Below are positions 6,661 to 15,658 of a DNA stretch of 64,000 bases, in pieces. The stretch comes from Armatimonadota bacterium (lineage in GTDB: Bacteria > Armatimonadota > Fimbriimonadia > Fimbriimonadales > Fimbriimonadaceae). The first letter of the stretch is position 1, and the number at the start of each line of letters is the position of its first letter. Location: NCBI GenBank assembly GCA_020161505.1, contig JAIUNY010000006.1:114608-178607 (forward strand). Direction: 5' to 3'. Under the pieces are notes generated by a model, which saw only the letters and a program-made list of their open reading frames with translations, had not been told where the DNA came from and made no database searches. The translations under genes and the position numbers were made by a program.

Positions 6661-8232
6661 GTGGAGGGGATGATTTCGGCGGTCGTGCTGAGTAGCGTTT
6701 TGACTCCCGTCGCGTGGACGGGGACGGTTCTGGGTGGGCAGGTTCGAACGGCCCGGGGTGTGGTGTTTGAGGACAAGAATCGCAACGGAAAACGAGATTC
6801 CGGCGAAAAAGGAATCCCCAACATTCGGGTGAGCGATCAACTTTATGTGGTGAAGACCAACGCCAATGGCGAGTGGTCGATGCCGCTCCGATCCGAAGAT
6901 ATCGCATTCTTCGTGGTCAAACCCCGCGACTGGATGACCCCGGTGGATGAGGACATGCTGCCTCAGTTCAGCTACATCCATAAACCAGCGGGATCGCCGC
7001 AGACCCGATTCCCAGGTGTCGCCCCGACCGGCCCACTTCCGGCGAGCATTGACTTTCCGCTCCACCGGAGTCGAGAGCCCAAGAAGTTTGAGGCCCTGTT
7101 CTTCGGCGACACCCAGCCCCGAAACGTCACCGAGGTGGACTACATCCGCCGAGACATCATTGAGCCGATTGTGGGGAAGACCAACGCCCGATTCGGCGTC
7201 ACGCTCGGCGATGTCGTGTTCGATGATCTGAACGTTTTCAAGCCGCTGAATCAGGCCGTGGCTCTGCTGGGGATGCCTTGGTACAACGTGCTCGGCAACC
7301 ACGATATCAACATGGATGTCGAGCACGATCATCATTCGGATGAGACGTGGGAGGCTGTGTACGGTCCGAACTACTATTCGTTCGAGCACGGGCCGGTGCA
7401 TTTCATCGCCCTCGACAACGTTCACTGGAATCGCCCGAATCCGTCGGAGCGAGGGGGATACACGGCTCGGTTTGGGGTTCAACAACTGACCTGGCTCAAA
7501 AATGAACTGGCGCACATTCCTCAGGACAAGCTCATCGTGTTCTGCATGCACATCCCGCTCATCAGCACGCAAGATCGAGCGGAGCTCTACCGACTGATCG
7601 AAAACCGCCCCTACACGCTGAGTGTCGCGGCGCATACGCACTATCAAGAGCACCACTTCTTAGGGAAGGAGCAAGGGTGGAATGGCAAGGAAAAGCACCA
7701 TCACGTCGTGAATGTGACAACGAGCGGGTCCTGGTGGAGCGGATTGCCGGATGAACTCGGAATCCCTCACACCACCATGCGCGATGGTGCCCCCAACGGG
7801 TACTCGATTTTTAGCTTTGACGGCAACCAGTATTCGATTCAGTTCCGAGCGGCAAGACGACCCGAAAGCTACCAAATGCTGATCCAAGTGCCCGACCAGT
7901 TGGCCACGATGCAACTCGCGACGACGCAGTGCTACGTCAACGTTTTCGGGGGCAACGAGAGAAGCAAGGTCGAGATTCGGTTCGGAAAGAACGGCAAGTG
8001 GATGCCGATGACGAAAACGAACGAACCCGATCCGAGCTATGTGGAGATGAAGAAGGCGGACGAAACCATCATCGCCCCGTTCCGAAAGCTGCCCGGGATC
8101 ATCAATTCGCCCCACCTCTGGAAGGTTCCTCTGCCGACGGATGCCAAGCCAGGCCTGCTCATGATCGAAGTTCGAACGACAGATATGTTCGGTCAAACCT
8201 ACCTGGCGACCAAAGGCGTGCGGATTCTGTGA
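6661..8232 (+). CDS. Secreted calcineurin-like phosphoesterase with flanking domains
   Basis: A 523-residue metallophosphoesterase. All catalytic blocks are present: GDTQ (149-152), GDVVFDD (183-189), GNHD (212-215), His297, and HTH at 325-327, which bind two metal ions. Before it, residues 35-59 carry an SdrD-B-like calcium-loop motif (FEDKNRNGKRDSGEKG). After it, about 150 residues form a C-terminal beta domain, the usual MetallophosN/C arrangement. The N-terminus is a signal-like hydrophobic stretch. Starts are possible at GTG 6661 or ATG 6670; a CCCCAG/CTGGGG hairpin with AGGAG at its base and loop lies just upstream (6637-6656). The phosphoester substrate is unknown. Confidence 0.82.
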   Translation: MEGMISAVVLSSVLTPVAWTGTVLGGQVRTARGVVFEDKNRNGKRDSGEKGIPNIRVSDQLYVVKTNANGEWSMPLRSEDIAFFVVKPRDWMTPVDEDMLPQFSYIHKPAGSPQTRFPGVAPTGPLPASIDFPLHRSREPKKFEALFFGDTQPRNVTEVDYIRRDIIEPIVGKTNARFGVTLGDVVFDDLNVFKPLNQAVALLGMPWYNVLGNHDINMDVEHDHHSDETWEAVYGPNYYSFEHGPVHFIALDNVHWNRPNPSERGGYTARFGVQQLTWLKNELAHIPQDKLIVFCMHIPLISTQDRAELYRLIENRPYTLSVAAHTHYQEHHFLGKEQGWNGKEKHHHVVNVTTSGSWWSGLPDELGIPHTTMRDGAPNGYSIFSFDGNQYSIQFRAARRPESYQMLIQVPDQLATMQLATTQCYVNVFGGNERSKVEIRFGKNGKWMPMTKTNEPDPSYVEMKKADETIIAPFRKLPGIINSPHLWKVPLPTDAKPGLLMIEVRTTDMFGQTYLATKGVRIL

Positions 8233-8282
8233 TCTGAAAAGTGGTATCCCTTTCTCTGCGCAACTCTGGCGCGGAGGAAGGG

Positions 8283-8810
8283 ATGCTGAACAAGTTGCTG
8301 CAGGACTCGATCGATCGGAGGGAGCTCGTTGAGCTCTATGTCAGCCGCGAGGACTTCGACAAGTTTGAGCTCGTGGCCCCCGTTGCGATGGGCACGGAGC
8401 TGTTGCTGTCGCACGATCACACAACCGCCGGCGTCGCGGATGGGTTCGTGGTGCATCTTCTGGATGATGTGCTCGCGGTTGGTCGCGGAACGCGCCACAT
8501 TGCGGATCGGGTCGAACGCTCGGTGGATCGCGCCGTAACCTCGCCGATCTTTGCCAAAGCACTCGGAAGTTGGGAGTCTCTCGCCCAAGCTCTAATCGGG
8601 GCCAAAGAGATTGTCACCATCGACTTTGGCGATTCCTGGCTGATCGGACAGATGGTTCGTGCGGATTCCGAATGGGTCTGCGCGCGGCAATTCAAGTTTT
8701 CTCAACGGGAGTTTGATGGAGAAATGCTCCTTCGCTGGCGAGATGTGGAGAAGATCACCTTTGGTTCGCGGGATGAGCAAGCGGTCGCGGCGACGATTCT
8801 GGGGCTATGA
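8283..8810 (+). CDS. Unknown cytoplasmic protein (175 aa)
   Basis: The ATG at 8283 is chosen over the upstream GTG at 8241 because GGAGG (8273-8277) lies 5 nt before it. The product is soluble and acidic, without a signal peptide or membrane segment. I recognise no family. Its stop overlaps the start of the next gene (ATGA, 8807-8810), so the two are probably translated together. Confidence 0.6.
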   Translation: MLNKLLQDSIDRRELVELYVSREDFDKFELVAPVAMGTELLLSHDHTTAGVADGFVVHLLDDVLAVGRGTRHIADRVERSVDRAVTSPIFAKALGSWESLAQALIGAKEIVTIDFGDSWLIGQMVRADSEWVCARQFKFSQREFDGEMLLRWRDVEKITFGSRDEQAVAATILGL

Positions 8811-9418
8811 CTTCGGACAACATCGCAACGGCTATCTTTGTGGCGATTGTCGTCCTCTGGACTGCGTCAGAGCCGAGCACGCTCCGGAGTTTGAGCACGG
8901 TGGGCCGAACTCGAGGAGAACTCGTGCGCCAATCGTCTTGGCTCCGGTCGATCTTCGGGACGGTTGTGGCAGGCGTCGCGTTTTTCTTGCAGCCCCATTG
9001 GTTTGTCTTGGAAAACCGCTGGACGTTTCTTGCTGTGATCACGCTGATGCCCTTTGTGCTTTTTCGGATCAATCGGGCGATCTACAGCTTGTGGCTGATG
9101 CAGCCGGACACCGAACAAGATGCTTTGGAAAACGCGGAAGCACTGCGTCGAACCGGGGCGGTTGGGGAGAATATTCTCTGGCCGGTGTTTATCCGAGAAG
9201 CGAGGAAGCCGAAGGACAAGGCCATTCGGGCGGAGACTCGCAGTGAGGTCGGACAGGTTTTGGTTGACTGGAACCACAAAGGCGCGCCTGTCGGCAAGGA
9301 ATGGGAGCTCCGCGACGCGGCGAATCGTCTGCTGGTGGGAGAAGTGGTGAAGGGAAGAGTGATTTACTTGATGCTGGCTCGATCGGCCCAGGTCCAAGCA
9401 AAGGAGCCGCCTCCCTAA
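8807..9418 (+). CDS. Membrane protein (203 aa), unknown
   Basis: It starts at the ATG of an ATGA overlap with the preceding gene. Three hydrophobic segments lie within the first 95 residues (about 5-20, 45-62 and 72-92), followed by a roughly 110-residue charged cytoplasmic domain. No family is recognised. A hairpin terminator overlaps its final codons. Confidence 0.6.
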   Translation: MTSDNIATAIFVAIVVLWTASEPSTLRSLSTVGRTRGELVRQSSWLRSIFGTVVAGVAFFLQPHWFVLENRWTFLAVITLMPFVLFRINRAIYSLWLMQPDTEQDALENAEALRRTGAVGENILWPVFIREARKPKDKAIRAETRSEVGQVLVDWNHKGAPVGKEWELRDAANRLLVGEVVKGRVIYLMLARSAQVQAKEPPP

Positions 9419-9435
9419 GGGAAACGGCTCCTTTT
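9400..9435 (+). terminator. Intrinsic terminator between convergent genes
   Basis: Perfect 10-bp arms AAAGGAGCCG (9400-9409) and CGGCTCCTTT (9425-9434) lead into TTTT. The 5' arm lies within the last codons of the upstream gene. On the minus strand the T-run is missing, so it mainly serves the plus-strand pair. Confidence 0.75.
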
Positions 9436-9450
9436 AGGCGACTGGCGAAC

Positions 9451-11712
9451 TCAGCGCTCCCGTGCGCCGATGCGTCCGCCGAAGGCGTTCGACGATCCTG
9501 GCTCCGTAGCGACATTCGGTCGATTGCTAGCCGGGCGTTGCACCAGAACCACGGCCGAATAGGGGCCTAGGTTGAATCCAGCACTGAATCCGAGCCCATC
9601 GCGCGGGACATTGCTGGCACTCGCGTCTGCGGTGAACGTGTTGTTGTAGTCGGCGCCGTAGCCGTTCCAGTCGCTATTGAAGACGACGTTCCAGGTGCCG
9701 CCTCGCGGAAGGCCAATTTGGTAGTTGTTGAAGGTGGAGTTACTCCAGTTCATCAGCACGACGACATCATCGCCAACGCCCCCGTTCTTCCAACGGTGGA
9801 ACGCGACGACCTTTCCGCTGTTGTTGACGTGGTGAACGTTCACATTCGGGCCAGAGAGGCCGGCAGAGAGGCCAGATCGGTTCCGCCGCAGGCCAATCGC
9901 ATCCTTGTAGAGCTGACGGATACCCGCAAACGTGGTTGCCTTATTCCAGTCAATGGGATCCGTATCTCGGAACCACTCGTCTTCCAGGATCTCCTGGCCT
10001 TGGAAAATCATCGGGAGCCCGGGGGCGGTGAGGGCGAGAATGCCGCCGAGGCTGGATCGCTTGCGCGCCCAGTAGCTCCCCGGATTGCTCGGGTCGATTT
10101 CCTGCGGCACCCGCGAGCGGCCGTTCGCAACTTCGTCGTGCGACTCGGTGTAGATCACTCGCTGGAGCCACTGACCGTTGTAGTTGTTCAGGATCGCATC
10201 GCGGACGCTGAACATGTTTCGGTCGGCATCCCACGGGGTGGTCATGGCGGTGCGCATGGGGTGGACAAAATCGGGAGTCCACTGGGCATCAAATCCTGCT
10301 CCGCCGGCGCCGGTGGTTTTGGTGATCCACTCGTTTCCTCGCAGGTCTTCCGCGATATTGATCTTCCACGGCTGAGAGCTATTAATCTCGTCGTTGATCC
10401 ATTGCATCAAGCTCCAGCCGTCGGGATTGTCGCCCTGATCGGTTTGTCGGATGTAAGCCGTGGCATCCCAACGGAAGCCATCAATGCGGAAATCTTGCAG
10501 CCAATACAGGGCGTTGTCGCGGATGTATTGCCGCACCGGGCCGCGACCGTAGTCCGGTCTCGTCGCGCCCCAAGGGGTGTTGGATCGTGCGTCTTGATAG
10601 AAGTAGATGCCGCCGAACACGCCTTGGCTCCAGCCATCGAACCGCCAAAGATCGAGGTCGCTGGGGCCGTAGTGGTTATGGACCATATCGAGGAGAACCG
10701 CGATCCCGCGCTTGTGAGCTTCGTCGACAAACTTTTGCAGCATTGCCGGGCCTCCGTAGGCTGTTTCGACCGAGAATGGCTGCGAAGGGTTGTATCCCCA
10801 ACTGAAGTCGCCAGGGAACTCATTGATCGGCATCAATTTGATGGCGTTGACGCCGAGATCTTGGAGATAGTCGAGTCGGTTGATCGCACTCGCAAAGTTG
10901 CCGGGGCTTCCCCCTGGGACATCATTGAAGGTGCCGATGTGCATTTGGTAAACGACCATGTCGTTCCAATTCGGCGTGGAGAAGTTTGTCGACGTCCATG
11001 CAAAGGCCTGGGGATCGAAGATTTGGCTGTTGCCGACTGAGTTCGTCACTCTGCGCGAATAAGGATCCTGCCGCCACAAGGTGTTGGTTCCGTTGCGAAT
11101 GACGTACTTGTACTGCTGGTTCGGCAAAGCACTTCGATGGAACACCGAGAAGTACCCGTTGCCTTCTGGCACCATGCGGGCATTGGAGTCGTTCCAGCCG
11201 TTGAAGTCACCGGCGACGGTGACACTCGTGGCATTGGGAGCCCAAACCCGGAAGCTGGTCCCGTTGGGGCGTACGAGCGATCCCATTCCGCTGACATGGG
11301 AAGCCACCGAATCGCGCACCACTTGGCCGGAGAAGGTCAGGCCGGTGGGTGTATAGAATCCGATGAACCACTGTCCGCTGCTGAGGAGGAGGCTCGTGGA
11401 GTTGTTGAGCTCGACCGGCGGGATGGCCGCATTCAGTCCGATTGGCTGCGCGAAATCGTAGGTGCTTTGTGTCGGGATGGCGCCTTTGCGAAGGTACATC
11501 GTTCCCCGACCCTTGGGATCGTTCATGTTGAGTCGGAGCCGACCATGCCAGTCGCTGACATCGACTCGGTAGACCTGCCAGTTGCGTCCCCGCACCGTTC
11601 CGTCGATCCGAAACGGCCCTGGACCAGAGAGCAAGGTTTGGGCAAGGCCCGAGCTCGCAAGCACCGCCGTCAGCCCCATTGCCAGGAGCGCGCCATTCCA
11701 CCGCTTATTCAT
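9451..11712 (-). CDS. Secreted GH13 alpha-glucan enzyme (branching-enzyme-like) with PPC-like and CBM48 domains
   Basis: A 753-residue exported enzyme. Signal peptide residues 1-25 (ending SSGLAQ) precede a PPC-like beta domain (about 30-130), a CBM48/early-set domain (about 145-235) with the AGDFNGW motif, and a GH13 barrel. GH13 regions are intact: DMVHNH (342-347), the nucleophile Asp416 in GFRWDATA, the acid Glu455 in NIAEDL and Asp526 in ESHDE. The overall layout is closest to glycogen branching enzymes, but export suggests an extracellular alpha-glucan hydrolase or transferase. ATG 11712 is preferred over TTG 11724 because GAGG lies 7 nt before it and the signal peptide starts cleanly there. 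Confidence 0.85.
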   Translation of the reverse strand: MNKRWNGALLAMGLTAVLASSGLAQTLLSGPGPFRIDGTVRGRNWQVYRVDVSDWHGRLRLNMNDPKGRGTMYLRKGAIPTQSTYDFAQPIGLNAAIPPVELNNSTSLLLSSGQWFIGFYTPTGLTFSGQVVRDSVASHVSGMGSLVRPNGTSFRVWAPNATSVTVAGDFNGWNDSNARMVPEGNGYFSVFHRSALPNQQYKYVIRNGTNTLWRQDPYSRRVTNSVGNSQIFDPQAFAWTSTNFSTPNWNDMVVYQMHIGTFNDVPGGSPGNFASAINRLDYLQDLGVNAIKLMPINEFPGDFSWGYNPSQPFSVETAYGGPAMLQKFVDEAHKRGIAVLLDMVHNHYGPSDLDLWRFDGWSQGVFGGIYFYQDARSNTPWGATRPDYGRGPVRQYIRDNALYWLQDFRIDGFRWDATAYIRQTDQGDNPDGWSLMQWINDEINSSQPWKINIAEDLRGNEWITKTTGAGGAGFDAQWTPDFVHPMRTAMTTPWDADRNMFSVRDAILNNYNGQWLQRVIYTESHDEVANGRSRVPQEIDPSNPGSYWARKRSSLGGILALTAPGLPMIFQGQEILEDEWFRDTDPIDWNKATTFAGIRQLYKDAIGLRRNRSGLSAGLSGPNVNVHHVNNSGKVVAFHRWKNGGVGDDVVVLMNWSNSTFNNYQIGLPRGGTWNVVFNSDWNGYGADYNNTFTADASASNVPRDGLGFSAGFNLGPYSAVVLVQRPASNRPNVATEPGSSNAFGGRIGARER

Positions 11713-11753
11713 TCCTATCCTCAAGAAATCGCCCGATACGTGGCTCGATTCTG

Positions 11754-11759
11754 GTTATA
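11754..11759 (-). promoter_or_regulatory. Putative -10 box of the GH13 gene
   Basis: TATAAC on the minus strand lies about 40 nt before the ATG, with TTGAAT (11775-11780) 15 bp further up as a weak -35. The leader contains the GAGG Shine-Dalgarno site, so this gene appears to have a conventional leader. Confidence 0.4.
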
Positions 11760-11852
11760 CAGACGAGAATACGTATTCAAGAGTTCGTAACGCTATTGTG
11801 CGCAATCTTGGCTTTGGAACAAAAGACTTTTTCGAGAACCTAGTAACGGGCG

Positions 11853-12842
11853 TTAAAGGTCAGATCCCGGCTGAACCCGAACAAGCAGGCCATCCGAGAC
11901 CTCAATCCAGGACTTTTCGCCGTCCAGAGACTGATGAATCAGCTGCCGCAGCGTGTCGGGATCGACTTGCGTGATTCTTTCTCGCTCGATCAGACTCGTG
12001 CCGTCCGGATAGCGAGTCGTTCCGAGAAGCTCGACGCCTTTGCTGATCGGCTTGACATCGCGGCGGCTCGACCAACCTGATGTGTTAGACCAATCCTGAG
12101 CCCAACGACCACTTTTGCCATCCAGTGAGTAGGTACTTGAGGCGCGGGACCCATCCAGGCTCGACCATTCATCGACAACCGCAAACCCCTTATTCATCTT
12201 GCGAATCACGGAGACACCCGCAAGGGTGCCGCCGCTCGTCATGAAGTGCCATCTTCCGACGAGGAAATCGAGGAGTCGCCCGCCCTTTGACTTCACGGCA
12301 GGGAATTCGATCCACTCGGCCAGCTCTTTAAATCGGGGGTGGTCACGCACCGTTCTCAGCTCGCGGGCCCGGCGCAGCGACTCAACATCCGTGAATCCTG
12401 CCTTCGCGGCGTCCCGCAAGGAGTCAAGCGAGGCTTCTGGCATTGTCAGCCCGGCATAGGCACGGGCAAGGAAGAAATGCGAGCGAGAAACTTCGACCTT
12501 CCGTCGAATGGCTTCATTCAGCGGAGGGAGTGACTCCAGATAATTACCGATCTCCACGTAGCTGTGACCAAGCCGGAACTGAAACTCACCGTTAGAAGGG
12601 GTCTGTCCGACGAGAACCGAATACTGCTGGGCGGCCTGACGGAAGTTGTTTCCCCGGTAAGCCTGCTCTGCGCTCTGGGCTGTTGAATTGGCCCCCTGGG
12701 AGTCGCTGAGACTGCCCGACAGGCCATGCCCCGCTGCCGACCCAACGAGCATGCCATCGACTTGAGGCAACCCTGCGGGCGATGGGACATCACAGATGCT
12801 CAAAGTGAGCTGAATATTGGCAGCGATCAGAAGAGGTAACAA
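11853..12842 (-). CDS. Exported TPR protein with DUF1579/lipocalin-like C-terminus
   Basis: 329 residues from a TTG start with GGAG about 8 nt upstream. A hydrophobic N-terminus precedes TPR-like helices (about residues 55-170, with AYRGNNFRQAAQQYSVLV as a clear unit). The C-terminal half (about 188-325) begins DFLVGRWHFMTSGG, typical of DUF1579-like beta-barrel proteins that bind unknown small ligands. It lies 47 bp after another TPR gene and probably shares its transcript. Confidence 0.65.
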   Translation of the reverse strand: MLPLLIAANIQLTLSICDVPSPAGLPQVDGMLVGSAAGHGLSGSLSDSQGANSTAQSAEQAYRGNNFRQAAQQYSVLVGQTPSNGEFQFRLGHSYVEIGNYLESLPPLNEAIRRKVEVSRSHFFLARAYAGLTMPEASLDSLRDAAKAGFTDVESLRRARELRTVRDHPRFKELAEWIEFPAVKSKGGRLLDFLVGRWHFMTSGGTLAGVSVIRKMNKGFAVVDEWSSLDGSRASSTYSLDGKSGRWAQDWSNTSGWSSRRDVKPISKGVELLGTTRYPDGTSLIERERITQVDPDTLRQLIHQSLDGEKSWIEVSDGLLVRVQPGSDL

Positions 12843-12889
12843 CGGCGGTCTCCAATACCCCGAAAATGCGAGGCCCTCTCAAGAAAACG

Positions 12890-13435
12890 TTACTTCATGG
12901 CGTCCGGGTTGCGCGTCCCAGTTAAAGAATTGACGAGCGCACCGAACTGTTCGTTCGACCGAATGCTTGCAAGGTCAGGATCTTCCTGCATCCAATCGAC
13001 ATCGCAGAAACCTTCTTCAACGGCGGTGGTGAGGTTATGCAGGGCCTCTTGTTCGTTGCCGAGCAGAGCGTGACCGCAGGCAATGTTGTAGTACCCCAGA
13101 TACGATTCATGTCCGAATTTGATCGAAGACTCAAACGCGGAGCGAGCCTCTGGGAACCTCTTTTGGTAGTGCAACGAAAGTCCGAGGAGGAACCAGGCCC
13201 GGCCACTCGTCGGCTCTTTTCTCAGGCTTTCCCGTGCGCTTCGTTCGGCGTCCACCCACTGCTGATCGGACACTTGAGCCAGAGATCTGGACTCCAGAAC
13301 GAGAGCCTGACCGTGCTTGGCTTCTGTCCAGGTTTGGTACTGAACAGCCGCCGCAGCACTTGCGATTGCAAGAGCAGCGCACCACCATCCGTTCCGAAGA
13401 AGCCACTTCACTGTTTCTTTCTTACCACGAATCAC
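12890..13435 (-). CDS. Membrane-anchored TPR protein
   Basis: 181 residues with one N-terminal hydrophobic segment (about 18-33) and three TPR-like repeats (about 58-150), including the canonical GRAWFLLGLSLHYQKRFPEA. It is probably anchored in the inner membrane or exported, and acts as a protein-interaction scaffold. GTG 13435 is used; a GTG nine codons downstream is an equally possible start. It is transcribed divergently from the pyruvate dehydrogenase genes. Confidence 0.65.
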   Translation of the reverse strand: MIRGKKETVKWLLRNGWWCAALAIASAAAAVQYQTWTEAKHGQALVLESRSLAQVSDQQWVDAERSARESLRKEPTSGRAWFLLGLSLHYQKRFPEARSAFESSIKFGHESYLGYYNIACGHALLGNEQEALHNLTTAVEEGFCDVDWMQEDPDLASIRSNEQFGALVNSLTGTRNPDAMK

Positions 13436-13592
13436 TTGGTCAGAGTTCCCACAAGGCCGCTGATTGGCAAAAGGTCATCGTAGTGTAGGGTGAGACTCCC
13501 TAGAGTGTGACTCGACGGCTTTGGTAATATCCACCGGGCTTAGCGCAATGGCGCACTAGGCATTCTCACTCCCAAACGAGGTTAAACCACAC

Positions 13593-14609
13593 GTGGCCAA
13601 AGAAGCCAAGCTTGAACACATGGAAACGCCGGCCCAGCTGGAAGAGTTTTATCGTCAGATGCTCTTCATCCGCCGGTTTGAAGAGAAATGTAACGTCGCC
13701 TACCGTCTCGGAAAGATCGGTGGCTACATGCACACGTATGTCGGCATGGAGGCGACGGCGGTTGGTTTCAATGCGGCATTGCGTCGCGGTTGGGACTACG
13801 TGATCACGGCCTATCGTGACCACCCACAACCCTTGCTCATGGGTAGCGATCCTGTCGCGGTCATGGCAGAAATCATGGGTCGCAGCGGTGGTCTGAGCCG
13901 AGGAAAGGGCGGTTCGATGCACGTCTACGACATCGAACGCGGATTCTTCGGTGGATGGGGCATCGTCGGCGGACACATTCCGCTTGGCGGTGGTCTGGCC
14001 TTCGGCGCCAAGTACAAGGGCGAAGATCGCGTGACCGTGTGCTATCTCGGTGATGGCGCGGCAAACCAAGGAGTCGTGTTCGAAACCTTGAACATGGCTG
14101 CGCTGTGGGATCTGCCCATCATCTTCGCAATTGAGAACAACGAATTCGCGATGGGTACCCGGCTTGAGTATCACGCCGCAGACACCCAGCTCTACAAGCG
14201 AGGCGAACCGTTCGGCATCAAGTCCGAGCGCATCGACGGCATGGATGTTCTCGAAGTTCTGAAGGACGCGAGCCGAATCGTGGACTACGTCCGCAAAGAG
14301 CAGAAGCCTTACGTCGTCGAGATCATGAACTATCGGTTCAACGGCCACGGCGCGGCGGACAACGATCGCCAGCTTTATCGCACCAAGGAAGAGGAAGAGA
14401 TCCACGCCAAGCGCGACCCGATCATCCGACTCGAAACCCTGATGCTCGAGCGCAACATCATGACCCGCGAGAAGATGGAAGCGATCGACGAGGAACTGAC
14501 CGATCAGGTTGAGGCGATCTACGAAAAGGCCGATGCCTCACCGTTCCCCGAAGCTCACGAAGTCTACGACAACGTCTACACCGACCTGGAACCGGAGAAG
14601 GGCCACTAA
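13593..14609 (+). CDS. pdhA: Pyruvate dehydrogenase E1 component, alpha subunit
   Basis: 338 residues. The alpha subunit binds thiamine diphosphate and, with the beta subunit, decarboxylates pyruvate and passes the acetyl group to lipoyl-E2. The ThDP motif GDGAANQG is at 153-160, followed by the usual Asn residues (ENNEFAMGT, 181-189), and YRDH at 74-77. The normally conserved GHSxSD loop reads GHGAADND here. Branched-chain 2-oxoacid dehydrogenase is the main alternative. It begins at GTG and is followed 1 bp after its stop by the beta subunit. No E2 or E3 gene is adjacent. Confidence 0.85.
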   Translation: MAKEAKLEHMETPAQLEEFYRQMLFIRRFEEKCNVAYRLGKIGGYMHTYVGMEATAVGFNAALRRGWDYVITAYRDHPQPLLMGSDPVAVMAEIMGRSGGLSRGKGGSMHVYDIERGFFGGWGIVGGHIPLGGGLAFGAKYKGEDRVTVCYLGDGAANQGVVFETLNMAALWDLPIIFAIENNEFAMGTRLEYHAADTQLYKRGEPFGIKSERIDGMDVLEVLKDASRIVDYVRKEQKPYVVEIMNYRFNGHGAADNDRQLYRTKEEEEIHAKRDPIIRLETLMLERNIMTREKMEAIDEELTDQVEAIYEKADASPFPEAHEVYDNVYTDLEPEKGH

Positions 14610-14610
14610 G

Positions 14611-15594
14611 ATGTCTGCAACAGTTGAACTCAGTTACCGAGATGCCCTCTCCAAGGCGATGGCCGAGGAGCTTGATCGCGACGAAAACGTCCTCATCATG
14701 GGTGAGGATATCGGGCGCTATCAGGGCACCTTCCGCGTCACCCAGGGCATGTTCGACAAGTACGGCCCGCGCCGAATCGTCGATACTCCGATCACCGAAG
14801 CTGGCTTCACCGGCATCGCAATCGGTGCGGCGATGGTCGGTCTGCGACCGATTGTCGAAATGATGACGATGTCGTTCTCGATCCTCGCGCTCGACCAAAT
14901 CATCAACCACGCCGCCAAGGTTCACTACATGACGGGTGGCCAGGCAAGCGTTCCGCTCGTGATTCGCGGCCCCGGTGGTGCGGCGAAGCAGCTTTCGGCA
15001 CAACACACCCACTGCTTGGAAGGATGGTACGCCCACGTTCCTGGCCTCAAGGTGGTTGCGCCGGCGACGGCGGCTGATGCCTACGGCATGCTCAAGACGG
15101 CGGTTCGGGACAACAACCCGGTCATCTTCACCGAAAACCCCGGCCTCTACACGGTCAAGGGTCTGGTGCCGGACGATCTGGACTTCACGGTTCCGTTTGG
15201 CAAAGCCCAAATCCTGAAGGAAGGAAAGGATCTCTCGCTCATCGGCTACAGCCGCATGACTCAAGTCAACCTGGCGGCGGCGGAAGCTCTCGCGAAGGAT
15301 GGCATCGACGTGGAAGTGGTGGACGTTCGCTCCCTGGCTCCGCTCGACAGTGAGACCCTCGAAGCCTCCCTCCGCAAGACCCACCGAGGCATGGTGGTCT
15401 ACGAAGACTGGAAGTTCGGTGGATTTGGCGCCGAGCTCGCGGCTCGACTCTCCGAGTCGTGCTTCGATGATCTGGACGCCCCGATCACACGAGTGGGTGG
15501 CCTGAACGTTCCGACGCCGTACGCTCGAAACCTCGAGCTTGAGTGCATCCCGGACGTGGACGACGTTGTCGCTGCGGTCCGCGCGATGGGCTAA
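14611..15594 (+). CDS. pdhB: Pyruvate dehydrogenase E1 component, beta subunit
   Basis: 327 residues forming the partner of PdhA in an alpha2beta2 E1. Family features include MGEDIGRYQGTF near the N-terminus, the DTPITEAGFTGIAIGAA block, and the C-terminal transketolase-like domain with VVDVRSLAPLD. The ATG at 14611 lies 1 bp after the pdhA stop; a longer open frame from 14509 would lie inside pdhA and is a shadow. A strong bidirectional terminator follows, so the two genes appear to form a complete bicistronic unit. Confidence 0.87.
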   Translation: MSATVELSYRDALSKAMAEELDRDENVLIMGEDIGRYQGTFRVTQGMFDKYGPRRIVDTPITEAGFTGIAIGAAMVGLRPIVEMMTMSFSILALDQIINHAAKVHYMTGGQASVPLVIRGPGGAAKQLSAQHTHCLEGWYAHVPGLKVVAPATAADAYGMLKTAVRDNNPVIFTENPGLYTVKGLVPDDLDFTVPFGKAQILKEGKDLSLIGYSRMTQVNLAAAEALAKDGIDVEVVDVRSLAPLDSETLEASLRKTHRGMVVYEDWKFGGFGAELAARLSESCFDDLDAPITRVGGLNVPTPYARNLELECIPDVDDVVAAVRAMG

Positions 15595-15610
15595 TCTGGT
15601 CTGCATACGA

Positions 15611-15651
15611 AAAAAAGGCCCCGGTTCCGCATGGTACCGGGGCCCTTCTTT
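15611..15651 (+). terminator. Bidirectional intrinsic terminator
   Basis: Perfect 9-bp arms GGCCCCGGT (15617-15625) and ACCGGGGCC (15636-15644) are flanked by an A-run before and TTCTTTT after. It can end transcription from pdhAB and from the converging minus-strand gene. Confidence 0.85.
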
Positions 15652-15658
15652 TGCCTCC

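Noticed and set aside
9718..11040. 440-codon plus-strand frame opposite the GH13 gene
   Set aside because: Antisense to an enzyme with all four GH13 regions; composition typical of a shadow.
13530..13592. Possible tRNA-like or structured RNA in the leader of pdhA
   Set aside because: The short GCGC/GCGC repeat does not extend to a cloverleaf; no acceptor or T-arm pairing found.
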